Under the pieces are notes generated by a model, which had not been told where the DNA came from, searched no databases, and was given only the letters and a program-made list of their open reading frames with translations. DNA of 64,000 nucleotides from Panicum virgatum (lineage: Eukaryota; Streptophyta; Magnoliopsida; Poales; Poaceae): NCBI RefSeq assembly GCF_016808335.1, contig NC_053153.1:16255033-16319032 (forward strand), in the 5' to 3' direction. This document shows positions 25,198 to 37,300 of this stretch, one piece after another. The position numbers were made by a program, and so were the translations under genes. Positions within the stretch are counted from its first letter, which is position 1, and each line of letters opens with the position of its first letter.

Positions 25198-25843
25198 GAG
25201 CATCTCCAAGAGCTTTTGTATCTTGGGTGAGTTGGCTAAAAAATGAAAAGGGACACAAAAAAACCCATCCAACAAATATTCTATCTTCCCCATCTTCAAT
25301 CCTGATCTTGTATCCTGCGGGCACCGCTGGGCAAAGATGACCAGTGCCGAGGGCTCGGCATCCAGCCCTCCCGCGCCATTCTCGCGTCCACACATCCGGC
25401 ACTCCCGTTGCCTTGCCCAGCATCCACGTCCGGCCAGGCACCGTTGCCGATGGTCTTGACTTCCACGCACGGTGCAACTTCATAGGCAGCCAGAGCCAGC
25501 AGCACTCACATCCAGGCAATGCAGCTTCATGGAGCAGCGGCACTCACGTCTAGGGGCGGCGCGGATTCACGTCCAGGGGGCAGCGGCGCTACGTCGTCCA
25601 AGGGCGATGGCGCGAGTCAAGGGGCGGCGGCGCTCATGTCCAGCGCATCGCGAATAGATCGATCGCGGTGGAATTGGAAGGGCCAACGAAATTGGATGAC
25701 GTGGACCCAGTTTTGAATATAGCTATCCCACTTTAGCTAGTCTTTTGGACTACCCCCATAGAATTAGGTATTTTTCTATTTTTACTAAGGGTCTACAAAC
25801 TTCATATTTAGAAAACAAAATACAAGTGCTTTTGGAGATGCTC
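25198..25843. mobile_element. PIF/Harbinger-like element with a GC-rich core
   Basis: The ends gagcatctccaagagctttt and (reverse complement) gagcatctccaaaagcactt are bordered by tta (25195-25197, 25844-25846), the Harbinger target. The outer thirds are AT-rich like a Tourist element, but the core (about 25310-25680) is strongly GC-rich with several long frames on both strands. The core may be captured sequence; no product is recognised. Confidence 0.65.
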
Positions 25844-25849
25844 TTAGTA

Positions 25850-26543
25850 AAAGTTAGATGACAAGTCAAAGAGTATCTCTGGATATTGTTGTATGAAAAT
25901 GCATTATGTATATCTCTAGATATGATCTCCTTCGGTAACATATCTTTTTGACTTTCTCAGAAATTAAAAAAAAACTATAGGCGGCTTCGTTAAGTCTAAA
26001 CCACACTGAACCTCACGGAAAAGAACTCTGAACCACACCAGAGCTAGATCTAAACTTACTACTACTTGCACTCGATAGATATCGGTTCCTAATGTAAGAG
26101 CAGTGTAGTCAACACAATAATCTTATCTGGCAACTCGATCGCGTGCTACCAACTCATCAGTTCATGAGACTTGCAGTCTTTGAGGTGTTACCTACCCATC
26201 GACTGAGACATATAATCCTAACATGAAGGCACCGATCTTTTCTAGGGCTGGTAATTGCGTGAGCGTGAGAGCAACACTGCCGTGGCACAACCGCTGGTCA
26301 CCGGAGCGATGGGCAAACGGCCACGGAGTGCTGGAACGCAGAGCGTGATGCGGCAACCTGTTTTGATTCCGTTTTCTTTTCCAGCTCAAGAGTTGCCTTT
26401 TGGAGTATCCATCAGGATCAGGCTTTGCCTGCAATGAAGCTCTCCTAATCTGACTAGGCATGCTTGTGATATGGTCCACAGTTTCGTTTAGCTCACCTCG
26501 TTCAGTCGTTCCTTGCTTTTGCCAAAGCGTAGTACCGTTCATT
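25850..26543. other. intergenic DNA, no gene seen
   Basis: No family is recognised in any frame. The segment separates the PIF-like element from the MULE. Confidence 0.4.
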
Positions 26544-26965
26544 AAATGCATTGTGGGTCATTAAACTAGTTCTCATGTTCTGTTCAGGTCCATGAACTTT
26601 GAAAATGTATTTCTAGGTCCAGGATCTATTTAAGTGAGCCATTTGAGGTCCAAAACGCCCTTGACCTGCTCTGACCGTCTACGTGGACTGCCAGGTCAGC
26701 TCTGACGTGGACCTGGCCTGTGTGTTGGCATCTGACCGGAGGCAAAAAAAAATAAAGAAAAAAAGTGCAAGTAGGCCCTCCCATCCCGACCCCTCCTTAT
26801 GCCCCCTGTTCTTTCGTCTTCCTCAGCGACGAGGCGGAAGGGGGCGATTAGGGCGGCGGCGATCGGCGTTCATCGAAGATAGTGAGGGGCCGGCGGCAGT
26901 GGATGCTCGCGAGAGGATCTGAAGGGAGGCAAGGAGGGACCAGTCGTGGCACTTGAAGCGCAGCG

Positions 26966-29546
26966 ATGGCGCCGCGATTGCGGCGGAAAGCAGAACCTGC
27001 GCCCGTGTATGGTGAGTCGATTAAAGCCCCAATCTTTGAGATTAGTTAGTTGTTGGTCGAGTATTGGTACACGTAGATCATGTATTTGGTGGAAATGTCG
27101 GGTATTTGGTCGATTTCAGGAAGATTGTTAGGGTTTTGGTTGAGCCGTGGGGTTTTGTGGAAGGTTGTGTTCATGATTCATGTGCAATTTTGTGTAGGTT
27201 CTGGTAGTGATGAGTTCACAGTAGTCTTGGTCTGCAGAGGACTTTAGTAATCCAGTGTTCAAACCAGGGATGGTGTTTCCTTTAGTTGAGGTTTTGAGGA
27301 AGGCAATCACTGAATACAGTCTGAAGAATAGGGTGCAGATAAAGATGCCAAGAAATGATAGAACTAGGATAGAGGCTCACTGTGCTCCAGAATGTCCATG
27401 GAGGTTGTATGCTTCCCATGATAGCAGGGTCAAATGTTTCATGGTCAAGACATATCAGAGTGAGCACAACTGTCAAAAGGAATTTGTTTTGCAGAGATGC
27501 ACTTCCAAGTGGCTAGCAGAGAAGTACATTGAGGTGTTCAGAACTAATGATAAAATGAGTTTGGCAAACTTTGCAAAGGTTGTGCAGAGAGAATGGAATG
27601 TAACCCCAACTAGAACCAAGTTGGCAAGAGCTAGGCTCATTGCTCTGAAGAAGGTCCACGAAGATGAGGAAAAGCAATACAACCAGTTATGGGATTATGG
27701 GCAAGAGCTAAGGAGAAGTAATCCCGGGACATCTTTCTATCTCAATGTAGTTAGTAATCATTTCAGCACCTGCTATTTTTCATTGGATGCATCCAAAAGG
27801 GGATTTATAAGTGCATACAGGCCCTTGATATGCTTGGATGGGTGCCACATAAAGACCAGAACTGGAGGAATTCTATTGACTGCAGTAGGTATTGATCCTA
27901 ATGACTGTATATATCCCATTGCAATGGCTGTGGTTGAGGTAGAGTGCAAGGACTCATGGCTGTGGTTCTTGAATACATTGAAGAGTGATCTTGGAATTGA
28001 GAACATTTATCCTTGGACTGTAATGACTGATAAACAAAAGGTAATCAGCTAATCCTCATGCTTGTACTCATGCTTGTACTCATGCCTATATTCATTGTAC
28101 AGGGTTTGATCCCTGCTGTGGAGCAAGTCTTTCCAGAAGCAAAACATAGGTTCTGTGTTAGGCACTTATACTCCAATTTCCAGCAGCACTTCAAGGGAGA
28201 GACACTGAAGAATCAGCTATGGATGTGTGCAAGATCAACCACTGTGATGGATTGGAACAGAAACATGGACCAAATGAAGACATTAAATGCAGCCGCCTAC
28301 ACATGGTTAGAGAAGATGCCACCAAACACATGGGTAAAGGCCTTCTTCTCTGAGTTCCCTAAATGTGATATCTTGTTGAACAACAGTTGTGAGGTGTTCA
28401 ACAGATACATACTGGAAGCAAGGGAATTGCCTATACTCTCTATGTTTGAGAAGATCAAGTGTCAAATGATGACTAGGATTGTGAACAAGCAAAAAGAGAT
28501 GGCAGAAAAGTTACAAGGTCCCTTGTGCCCCAAAATTAGAAAGAAAATTCTGAAGAGGTCTGAATGGGCCAACTTGTGTTATGCACTACCTGCTGGCAAG
28601 AGTGTGTTTCAAGTAAATGAGAGGGAGAATCAGTACATTGTTGAATTGGCCACCCAACACTGTGATTGTAGAAGGTGGGACCTAACTGGGATACCATGTA
28701 ACCATGCTATAGCTGCCTTAAGGCATGAGAGAATTCCAGCTGAATCAGTTGTACCAAGTTGCTATTCTGTAGAGAGTTTCAGAAAAGCGTATGAGTTCAA
28801 CATTTGGCCATGCAAAGACAAGAGAGAGTGGGAGCATGTTAATGGGCCACAAGTTCTAGCTCCAATCTATGAGAAGAAAGTTGGGAGGCCCAAGAAGTCA
28901 AGGAGAAAGCAACCTCATGAGGTCCAAGGAAAACATGGGCCTAAAATGACAAAGCATGGAGTGGTGATGCATTGTAGGTACTGTCAGTCTGATCAACACA
29001 ACCAGGCAACATGTGAAATAAAGAAGCTAGGCTTGAGACCCAAACAACCAGCAAGAAGGAAGGCCCAAACAGTCCAGGAGGAAGGCAATGCAATATGTGA
29101 CATGGTAAGTCTCAATGAGTCAGACAACATGTGTAATTGTCAAACCACATATCTTCTGATTGTCTTCTAATTCTGTGCAGGAGGACATCCAGCAAGAAGT
29201 AGGTAGTTCCCAACTTATGTCACAACTTAGTTCAACAATGATGAGCCAGATGACTGCTGAAGGATCACAATCCAGCAGGCTTCTTCTGAATCATGGACCA
29301 TTACCTGATTCTGAATTTGTTCAGAACAACCGTCCAAGGGCCAGACCTGGAGTCCCATTAACAACAGCAACCAAGGCTGGGAGGCAGGCTGCAGCAGCAA
29401 AGAAAGGGAAGGCCTCGAAGAAAAACAGTCAAACTGGTGGAGATGGACAGGAATCATCCAAACAAAGGAAGGCAGCCAAGACAAATACCAAGATTGGTGG
29501 AGATGGACAGGCACCAACTAAGAAGAGGAAGCTAGCCAAGAAGTAG
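26966..29546 (+). CDS. MULE transposase (MuDR family)
   Basis: The protein catalyses cut-and-paste movement of the element. The core exons are 27240-28040, 28103-29104 and 29181-29546, all at GT-AG introns and all in one frame. A probable first exon starts at 26966 ([16 protein letters not shown], ending 27011). The link between that exon and 27240 is out of frame by simple splicing, so the N-terminus is unresolved. Visible domains are a MuDR DNA-binding region (CPWRLYAS), a DDE catalytic core with the first Asp in CLDGCHIKT and the second in TDKQKGL followed by [12 protein letters not shown], and a SWIM zinc finger ([20 protein letters not shown]). A lysine-rich C-terminal tail suits nuclear import. 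No stop or frameshift is seen in the core exons. Confidence 0.85.
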
Positions 29547-29679
29547 ACCTAGCTTACAGCATCTGTGACCAGCTCAAATCTTTTGTGACCTTTTGTGGTT
29601 TGTCTAACCTGCTGTCATGGTTGTACAGCAAAATAATAGGGCTTTTGTGCTTTTGGTAATTGCTGAAATGGGTCTACAA

Positions 29680-29870
29680 TATTAGGCTGTGAACTCTAGT
29701 TTCTGTGAAATGCTTGTGAACTAGTTTATGAGAAATGGCTGTGAACTCTAGTTTCTGTGACATGTCTGTGAAATGCTAGTGAACTCATTTCTCTGAAATG
29801 CTTGTCAACTCATTTATCTGAAATGGCTGTGAACAATAGCCACTGCCCTCTAGTTTCTGTCAAATGGTTC
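29680..29870. repeat. degenerate short tandem repeats 3' of the transposase
   Basis: Variants of tgtgaactctagtttctgtgaaatg recur several times with irregular spacing between the two convergent reading frames of the MULE. A role in 3' processing or as a spacer is only a guess. Confidence 0.6.
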
Positions 29871-30168
29871 TGACAACTCAAGCTCATGTGATGCTTCTCA
29901 AATTACATTCATTAGTTCTTGGTCACAAAGACTTCAAATTCCATACATTTCATGCTCAGTTCACACATGCTAATAGCTTCCATACATTCCATGTTCAGTT
30001 CTTAAACACTAAGAGCAACAGCATCACACATTGCACACACAGAATAGATACACATACAACACATATTGACTTTAGCAACCTAACTATTTCAGTGGCATTC
30101 TTCTTCTTCCATTCTCCTTCTCTAGCATGCAGAAACTCCATCCTTGGGGCTACAATAGGGCCTTCCAG

Positions 30169-30516
30169 CTACGCTGAACTGCCTCCTTTCAGCAACCCAA
30201 GACTCCTTAGCTTGACAACGTAATCTTCTTCCCAGAACCAAAAAGGGCATCCACTTCCATCATGCTACACAGACCAACAAAACAAGCTCAAATCTTCCTC
30301 AATTAAATCAAAGATGAGTGGGCAACAAATCAACACATAAACTCACACCCGAACTCACCTTGTGCAACGGGCAGCAGTAGAACACCTTCCCAAAGCTCCA
30401 TTCCTGCTTCAATCTGCGCCGCACCACTTGCCGGAGCCCACAATCAGTGCAAAGATGAGCGGAAGCTCATCCGCACCCCACTGCTCCGACGCCGATGCAC
30501 TGGATTCGCGAGCCAT
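30169..30516 (-). pseudogene. GRF-type zinc-finger ORF inside the MULE, frame-disrupted
   Basis: Two minus-strand exons, 30454-30359 and 30264-30169, join in phase at a GT-AG intron. They encode a 63-residue GRF zinc finger: CTDCG, then a KVFYCCP segment, then GCPFWFW and a terminal stop. An ATG at 30514-30516 opens a frame that runs into this region but is out of phase with it by two bases (a T-run at 30452-30454 is the likely place), so the N-terminal join is broken or uses another start. The exon pair lies just inside the right TIR and points towards the transposase gene. GRF fingers bind single-stranded nucleic acid in other proteins; the role here is unknown. Confidence 0.6.
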
Positions 30517-30857
30517 GCCATGAATCTGGGCCTCAGGGGTAGGCGCAGAGAGCGGGGAGAAGAACACGAGAGAATAGAGGATGAGATTGCCGTCAGAGGG
30601 GGGATGATAAATAAAAGGGAGCCATTACACATTACTATAGCAGGGAAGGGTGTACTTGCAATTTTTTTGCGCCTCCGTCAGATGCCATGTCCACGTCAGA
30701 GCCGGTCTGGCGGTCCACGTAGACAGTCAAAGCAGGTCAAGGGCGTTTTGGACCTCAAATGGCTCACTTAAATAGATCCTGGACCTAGAAATACATTTTC
30801 AAAGTTCATGGACCTAAACAGAACAGGAGAACTAGTTTAAGGACCCACAGTGCATTT

Positions 30858-31375
30858 TACTCTTACAAGAATTCAGCATAAAGTTGGTAACTTGGTATCA
30901 TCATACAACCATTATGAGGGAAAAAACACCTACTGACTTCAACTGACAAATCTGTTTCGGAAAAAAATCTAAGCTGAAGCGTAACAGTAAACCAACAAAA
31001 TATCGAAACATTGGAATCTACCGCGACACAAAGAAAAGCAAGAAACTGAAAAGAGCAGAGCATGCAAGCACTTGCACTTCAAATACAGGAAGCGCATATG
31101 TTCGACTTTCTTTTGCATTAAGTGATAGCATTCTACATGGCTGGTCAAAGCTAAAGATCACTTAAATTCATGTGTGAACGGTGCAATTATAGTTGTCTAA
31201 AATGGAAAAAATATAAATATTTTTTTTGCAATGGACCATATAACTAAATCCTTATTTCTTTTCTCGCCTATACTTCGTGTACTGTAGATGATATATACCC
31301 TTTGGTATTTGTAACTGGAACCACGAGTTCTCAAAAATCTATACCCAAGTTTGAACTTGAGGGAAAAGTCCAGCT
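30858..31375. other. 3' flank between the MULE and the DA1 gene
   Basis: AT-rich sequence downstream of the DA1 stop codon, probably including its 3' UTR. Nothing else is recognised. Confidence 0.5.
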
Positions 31376-34300
31376 TCAGTACGGAAAAGACCCCGTCAGC
31401 TTGATATGATCAAGGGTACTTCTCAAGCCATACCGCTCAACAGCTCGCATGCCTGCTCGAAACCCATCTCCGTAGGCCATGGAAGAATCTGTCTCAATCT
31501 GGTGCTTGAAAAACTCGCCAAGTCTCTTTTCAAATTCTGTCTTTGCACCTTTTTTTGATGAGGATGTTGAAGAGGATGATGACGCTGCTAAGGTGGTTGC
31601 CATGCTAGCGGAACCTGATGTGATTTCTGACTCAAGCCACAGATGAGCTAGAACCTGACAGATGCCTTCTTCAACCTCTGGAGTCAGGGTTCGGTATCCT
31701 ACCAAAAAATGTATTAAGATAGTAAATATTGCTCTTCTAGAAACACAGAAATATGAAGAGGATGCTGCAAATGAAAATAAACAAGAAAAACCAGAGTACC
31801 TTTAAGTCGTAGGTAGGCATGCATCATCTCATGAGCTAGAATTGAGCCAGTTAGCAGCCTGCATGCAATCAAATCAATGAAAATGAAAACATGAGCACAT
31901 TCTGATGTATTGGTAGTAGGCGTTCATCAAAGTAAAACAAAAATCAATTGTAATTAGTTTGTTAAAAATGAAAACAATACCTTGGCAACCCATACAGTAT
32001 AAGAATTGCAGTCACTTCACATCGCCGAACGAGTTTGTAAGGTCCTGTGATCATATCTATGATTTTGTTGCCTGGTCCAATCATTGGTCTTTTTAATATC
32101 TGCACAATATAATTATGTTATTTTATATTAAATCATAAACGCCCTTGAGTCTCACCAAATCAGGAAATGAATTTAGCAAAACAAGGAAATGTTTTAAGAT
32201 CTTACAGTTTTGACAATCTGTTCTTCAGATAGGCAGAGACCTCTGGTTTCAGGAAGGTGGTGTCCCTAATCAACGAGAGTAAAAGGATAATATTAGATGT
32301 ACGCTATGTATACCATATGATAATGGATAGAGATATCACTTACCATTTTCTCTGCTTCCATAGCTTCATTTAAAGCTTGTCGCTCAACCAAAAGCAAGGG
32401 AACTTGTTGTTCTACTTTCATGTTCATACCCTCGTAAAATTCTTGAATATCAATGTATAGTGGCTGGCACTCATTGGTGTCCATAATTGCAGTATGCAGA
32501 CACTCCAAGCAGAGTCTCCGGCCATCATCTAATGCTATATATTGACTATGCTTTGGCTGGGGTTGAAAACAATACAATAAAATAAGGAAATGTCGTTGGA
32601 ATCACCAGTCATGAAGATGCGCATTATAGGTGGCACAAGATAATACAATTCATCAAATTCACATGTAAATTTCAGAAAACAGGCACACAAATGCAGCTGT
32701 TGAACTATTTAAATTGCATGCTGGAATGGCAATTCCTTTTTGATAAATCCATCAATACATATATATAACTGTACATAAACATAACACTAACCTCCATTCG
32801 CTCACAACTGCAGCACCTAGGTGTACCATCATTTTCATGGGAAGGGCAATACTTCTGCATCCAGAAAGGATGAGCCCGGTACTCAATGAGGCCATTTTTA
32901 TTTGTGGGAATCTGGTTACCAAAATGCCATCAGTGGTAAGAAAACCTTAATGGATAATCAAAATTAAAGAATTAGTTACTACTAAAATTTCAAGCTCATT
33001 TATCAAGCTGAAGTGAAGAATGCTTACAAAGCTATTGCAAACATCACATTTAGGATGGAACCGCTCCTTGTAGCAGGACCTGTGGTACGCATGGTCTTCA
33101 TGAACAGCAAACTTCCAAAAAGAAAGGTTTGCATTAATTATCTTGTGATGTTGAAGGATGTTATGTCAGGGACGTTCTCGATTTTATACCTCATACTCTG
33201 ATATTGGTCTATCGCAAGCATGACACCTGAAGCACTGGGGGTGCCAAACAGAGTCCATACAACTGAGAAACCGTCCATGACCAATTGGAGTTTTGCATCC
33301 AGCACAAACCCTACAGAGGCAGTGGTGCAACCCCAAACAAAGAAAATTACAGAACGGAAAAGCTTAACAAGATAAAATGGAGAGAGAAATCAGATAATAA
33401 GTGTTAGAGTATATTTGGTAGTTTAGATATTATATCCGGACTGCCATACATATCCGGTGGGGTTGCCTTGCACCCCAAGTCTTGTACTCTTATATATACC
33501 GGCCGAGGCCTCAAGCTAAAATAATCCATCCATTACACCAATTCTATCCCTTCTATATGGTATCACAAGACTAGGGTTCCTAATCCTAGACCTAGCTTCC
33601 GCCGCCGCCGCCACCGCCGCGCACCCCCGGGGAGATCCATCTCCGCCGGGGGCAGCGCCCTCCTAGATGCGCGGTCGGTCCCTCTGACCGCTGTGTTCGT
33701 CATCGTCCTCAAGTCTGCGGTGGATCCATCTGATCCCGCCGCCTGTCGTCGTGTCGTCAAGCTCCAGCAGATCGAAGATCTCATCGCTGGTCCGCCACGC
33801 GCCCCTCCTTCACGCCGCCGGCTGGGCCCTCCCTTCCGCGCAGCCGTCGTGGTGGCGGCTGCACTCCTCGCCGCCGATGCAGCGCGCCACCGTGGTGGTG
33901 GCCGCACCCTTAGTCGTGGTGGAGGAGGCCTGGACGGGTCCTCTTCGCCGGTGGCCGTCGCTCCGTCCTATCCGCGTCGCTCCACCGTCGCTTCGCCTAA
34001 TCCGCGCCACCCCGTCGTCCGCCCACGGACCAGCGCCCTGTCGCCTTACCGATCGGTTGCTGCTGTTGTTTTCTTTTTCCCGATCTGTGATCGGGTTTGC
34101 GTCCCCATCGCCCACCGCCGTCGACTCGCGCATCATCGACATCGGCTTCGACAACACCGACTTCCTCATCTCCTTCGATTGTGTTGCCGGCGTGGCCTGC
34201 GGAGTAACCGGAACGCCTGCCTGTGCCCGCCCCCTCGTCTGCGCGTCGACCTACGTCGGCTCGTCTTCGCCACCACCGATCGGGAGGCTCCACCTTCGAC

Positions 34301-37300
34301 ATCGCCTTCGCCATCGTTGTCTTCGCCTCGCACGCCGTCGGCCTGATCAACCGATCGCGCGAACCACCCTCCTAAGACGTTTGTCGTCTATCGCGCGATG
34401 CTTCGCCAAGCAAGAGGGCTGCCGCTGCGTCGCCTCCTCGGGCAGTAGCGTCGCCGCCTATTGTCGTCCTCGCCGTTGCATCTACATGCTGTCGACTCTA
34501 TCGGTACGCGTCTTTCGCGCATGGTCTTCGTCAAGCTGTATGAGTTCTTCGCCGTCTCCTTCGAGCACTGCCGTCACGTCATCCGGATCACTCGGCCTTG
34601 TGCTAGAAAGTCTGGATTCCCCTCATCGCTTCGTCTAGCACAACCACGTCGCCAGCGTCGCCATCTCGTCCCCGACTACTTCTACTCCAGCAACAGCAGG
34701 CGTTGGCGTCTTCTACCTCGTCTTCTTCTGCGCCTGTGACCGCCATGGAGGCCTTCTCTGCTGGTCCCTCGGCGACGGCGTCTGGTTGTGCATCCTCCCT
34801 TGCACGTCCGGTATTGGCAACACCGGTGCGTGCCCATCGTCCCCGATGCGTTCCCGAGCCTGGCAAACTCGGGCATGTGTCGCCCGATGGCCTGACTGCA
34901 TCGACTTTGGCATCGCTCCCTCTACGACTGCCTCGACGCGTCGCCATCTTCGTCTCCGGCGTCTTCTCCATTACGCCACCACCATGGCGCCTCCTCGTGC
35001 GCCCGCGGTTTCATGTGCGGCTACCTCGTCTTCGGCAACTTCGACAACTCTACGTTGACCACGGCTACTCTACGCACGGCATCTTCGACCATGGCTCCTT
35101 CAGCTCGACTATCTCGACATCAGCACAAAGGGCTACCATCCGCATGAGTTTCTCGCCGGTTCTCTCCAGTCGCAGTATCCGCATTGCGCCGACGCTACAA
35201 CTGCGGGGGGATGTCAGTCCGTCGATTCCTACCTTCGGCTTCTCCTCCAGTCTCACCGTCTGCAGTGCTCCCGCTGTGACTGCGGGGGGATGTTAGAGTA
35301 TATTTGGTAGTTTAGATATTGTATCCGGACTACCATACATATCCTGTGGGGTTGCCTTGCACCCCAAGTCTTGTACTCTTATATATACCGGCCGAGGCCT
35401 CAAGCTAAAATAATCCATCCATTACACCAATTCTATCCCTTCTACAATAAGATTCTACATCACTGTAAGGAAGGTTCGGATAACCAGACAGACAATTGAT
35501 CCATGTTGCATATCCAGTCAAGATAATTCTATACTATTAAACATATAGATTTCAAGCACTATCATCCTCAAGATAATTATATACTATTAAATGTATAGAC
35601 TTCTGACAGCACAATCACTGGATGCCGGTTAATTTTGGATCTGGTCATGGTAGTTTTTCAGATTTAGCCCCGGCGTGAATGTAATTTGTGATATCTGGGT
35701 GTGCTTGTGTGTGGACTTGGATAGTTGGATGTATGTAAGGGTTCTCTACCATTTTTCTTCTTAATATAAAGATACACAGCTCTCCTCAGTGTTTGAGGAA
35801 AAAATAGTTTGCAGCCAGAATATGTTTTCAGAGCATATGATGCTTCTCCAAACATTTTCCAAACTCAAACCCTAGACCTACCATAGAATCCAGAGTTGTT
35901 TTTTCTCCTTGTATATGAGAGACCAACAAGCTACTGCAATGGAACCAAGTCTAATACATCTCCTCATTATCAGAGGTATCCTCCTAAACTGTCATTCACC
36001 ACATTACTGTGACATGCAGAGTGTGTTTATGCTTACTAGTATTTTAAAAAAGATAAACAACAAAGAAGTTTGTTGCTAAATGGACGATAGATCATGTAAA
36101 GTGGTAGAAGCAACTATGAAGCATCATAATGTACCATTACGAGAAATACCTCAATCCACTTGTGGGGAAAACATTTGGGGGCAAGCTACTTGCTGGAGCA
36201 CTTCCTGAGTGAACATCTTCAATCGGAATATTCCGACGAGGAGGAGGTCCATCGTTCATACTTTCTTGCAAAGCCCGTGCAAGCTGTTCGTCTTCATCTA
36301 GAGTACGACCGGTATCTGGTTCATAATTACAAGAGAGAGCGCTAAAATTCAAGGTTCTGACCAAAAGTAGTCGTTTTTGTATGCTCATCTGTCAATCAAG
36401 AACTGCTATATGCTATTCTTTTGGTAATCACTAAAGAGGCAAATTTAATATTACAGAAAAACCAGTTATGTTATTTTTGGTCCCTGAACTTGAGAACAAC
36501 ATATTTAGCCTCACAACTTGTATATGCGATCAAGGCAAGTCCAAGCCTTCTTTAATTGGTAATTAGAGATGAAACGAAATTTCAGATTGCAAATTTGAAT
36601 TGAAATCAATGAACTGTTATCTGAATGAATATTCTGAAGAGGAGGTCCATCATTCATACTTTCTTGCAGAGCCCGTGCAAGTTGTTCATCTTCATCTAAG
36701 TGGTGCTCTGTATCTGGTTCATAATCAAAACAAAAATGGCAAAGCATTAGTGATAGCGTGGAAATATCTCATATATTGAATGAATCACCTGAGTAATCAG
36801 GGGTGTACAATATATAGACCCTGATCAAGGCTATCTAACCTCCCTGACTTATAGCAACAGAATCAGGGGAGGGATACCGATCGGGGGCAGTGCATGCGCA
36901 CATGCAGGAGCCAAACAAGGCTACAACCGCATGGAAGGGATCCACAGCTAAGCAAGGCAATTAGCCTAACAAAGGAAATATATTTCTAACAATTAGCATT
37001 CATAGTTCTGGTTAACTATGCATATTTGCACATGCTCATATTTCAAGCTAAAACCAGCTGTCTACTACTTTAGGTAATTACTAGAGAGTAAATTTTAAAA
37101 TCATATAAAAACTTTGTCCAAAAATTAGTCGGGTTGTTTTTTGGCCCCGAACATGACAACTCCATGTGTAGTCCCTGAACTTGTATATGTGGTCAAGGCA
37201 GGTATGCACTATTTAAATGGTAGTAAAACACGGCATGTCGTTTCAGGTTGCTAATATGACTTTGTAACCATCATGCAAAATCAATGAAGGGCATACAGAA

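Larger units (their letters stand above)
26544..30857 (+). mobile_element. autonomous-type MULE (MuDR-like) with about 205-bp TIRs
   Basis: Inverted repeats of roughly 205 bp (about 26544-26758 and 30655-30857) share long stretches such as ttaaactagttctc, gtccatgaactttgaaaatg and gcccttgacctgct. They enclose a transposase gene on the plus strand and a zinc-finger frame on the minus strand. No convincing 9-bp target duplication was found at the borders. TIRs and coding frames are well preserved, so the copy looks fairly young. Confidence 0.85.

Noticed and set aside
27231..27254. GTG at 27255 as the transposase start
   Set aside because: The reading frame is open further upstream into EDFSNP, as in other MULE transposases, so translation most likely begins in an earlier exon.
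33751..34638. 295-residue frame inside the DA1 intron insertion
   Set aside because: It lies in the C-rich interior of a non-autonomous copia element, overlaps other frames of similar length, is low-complexity and shows no gag or pol motif.
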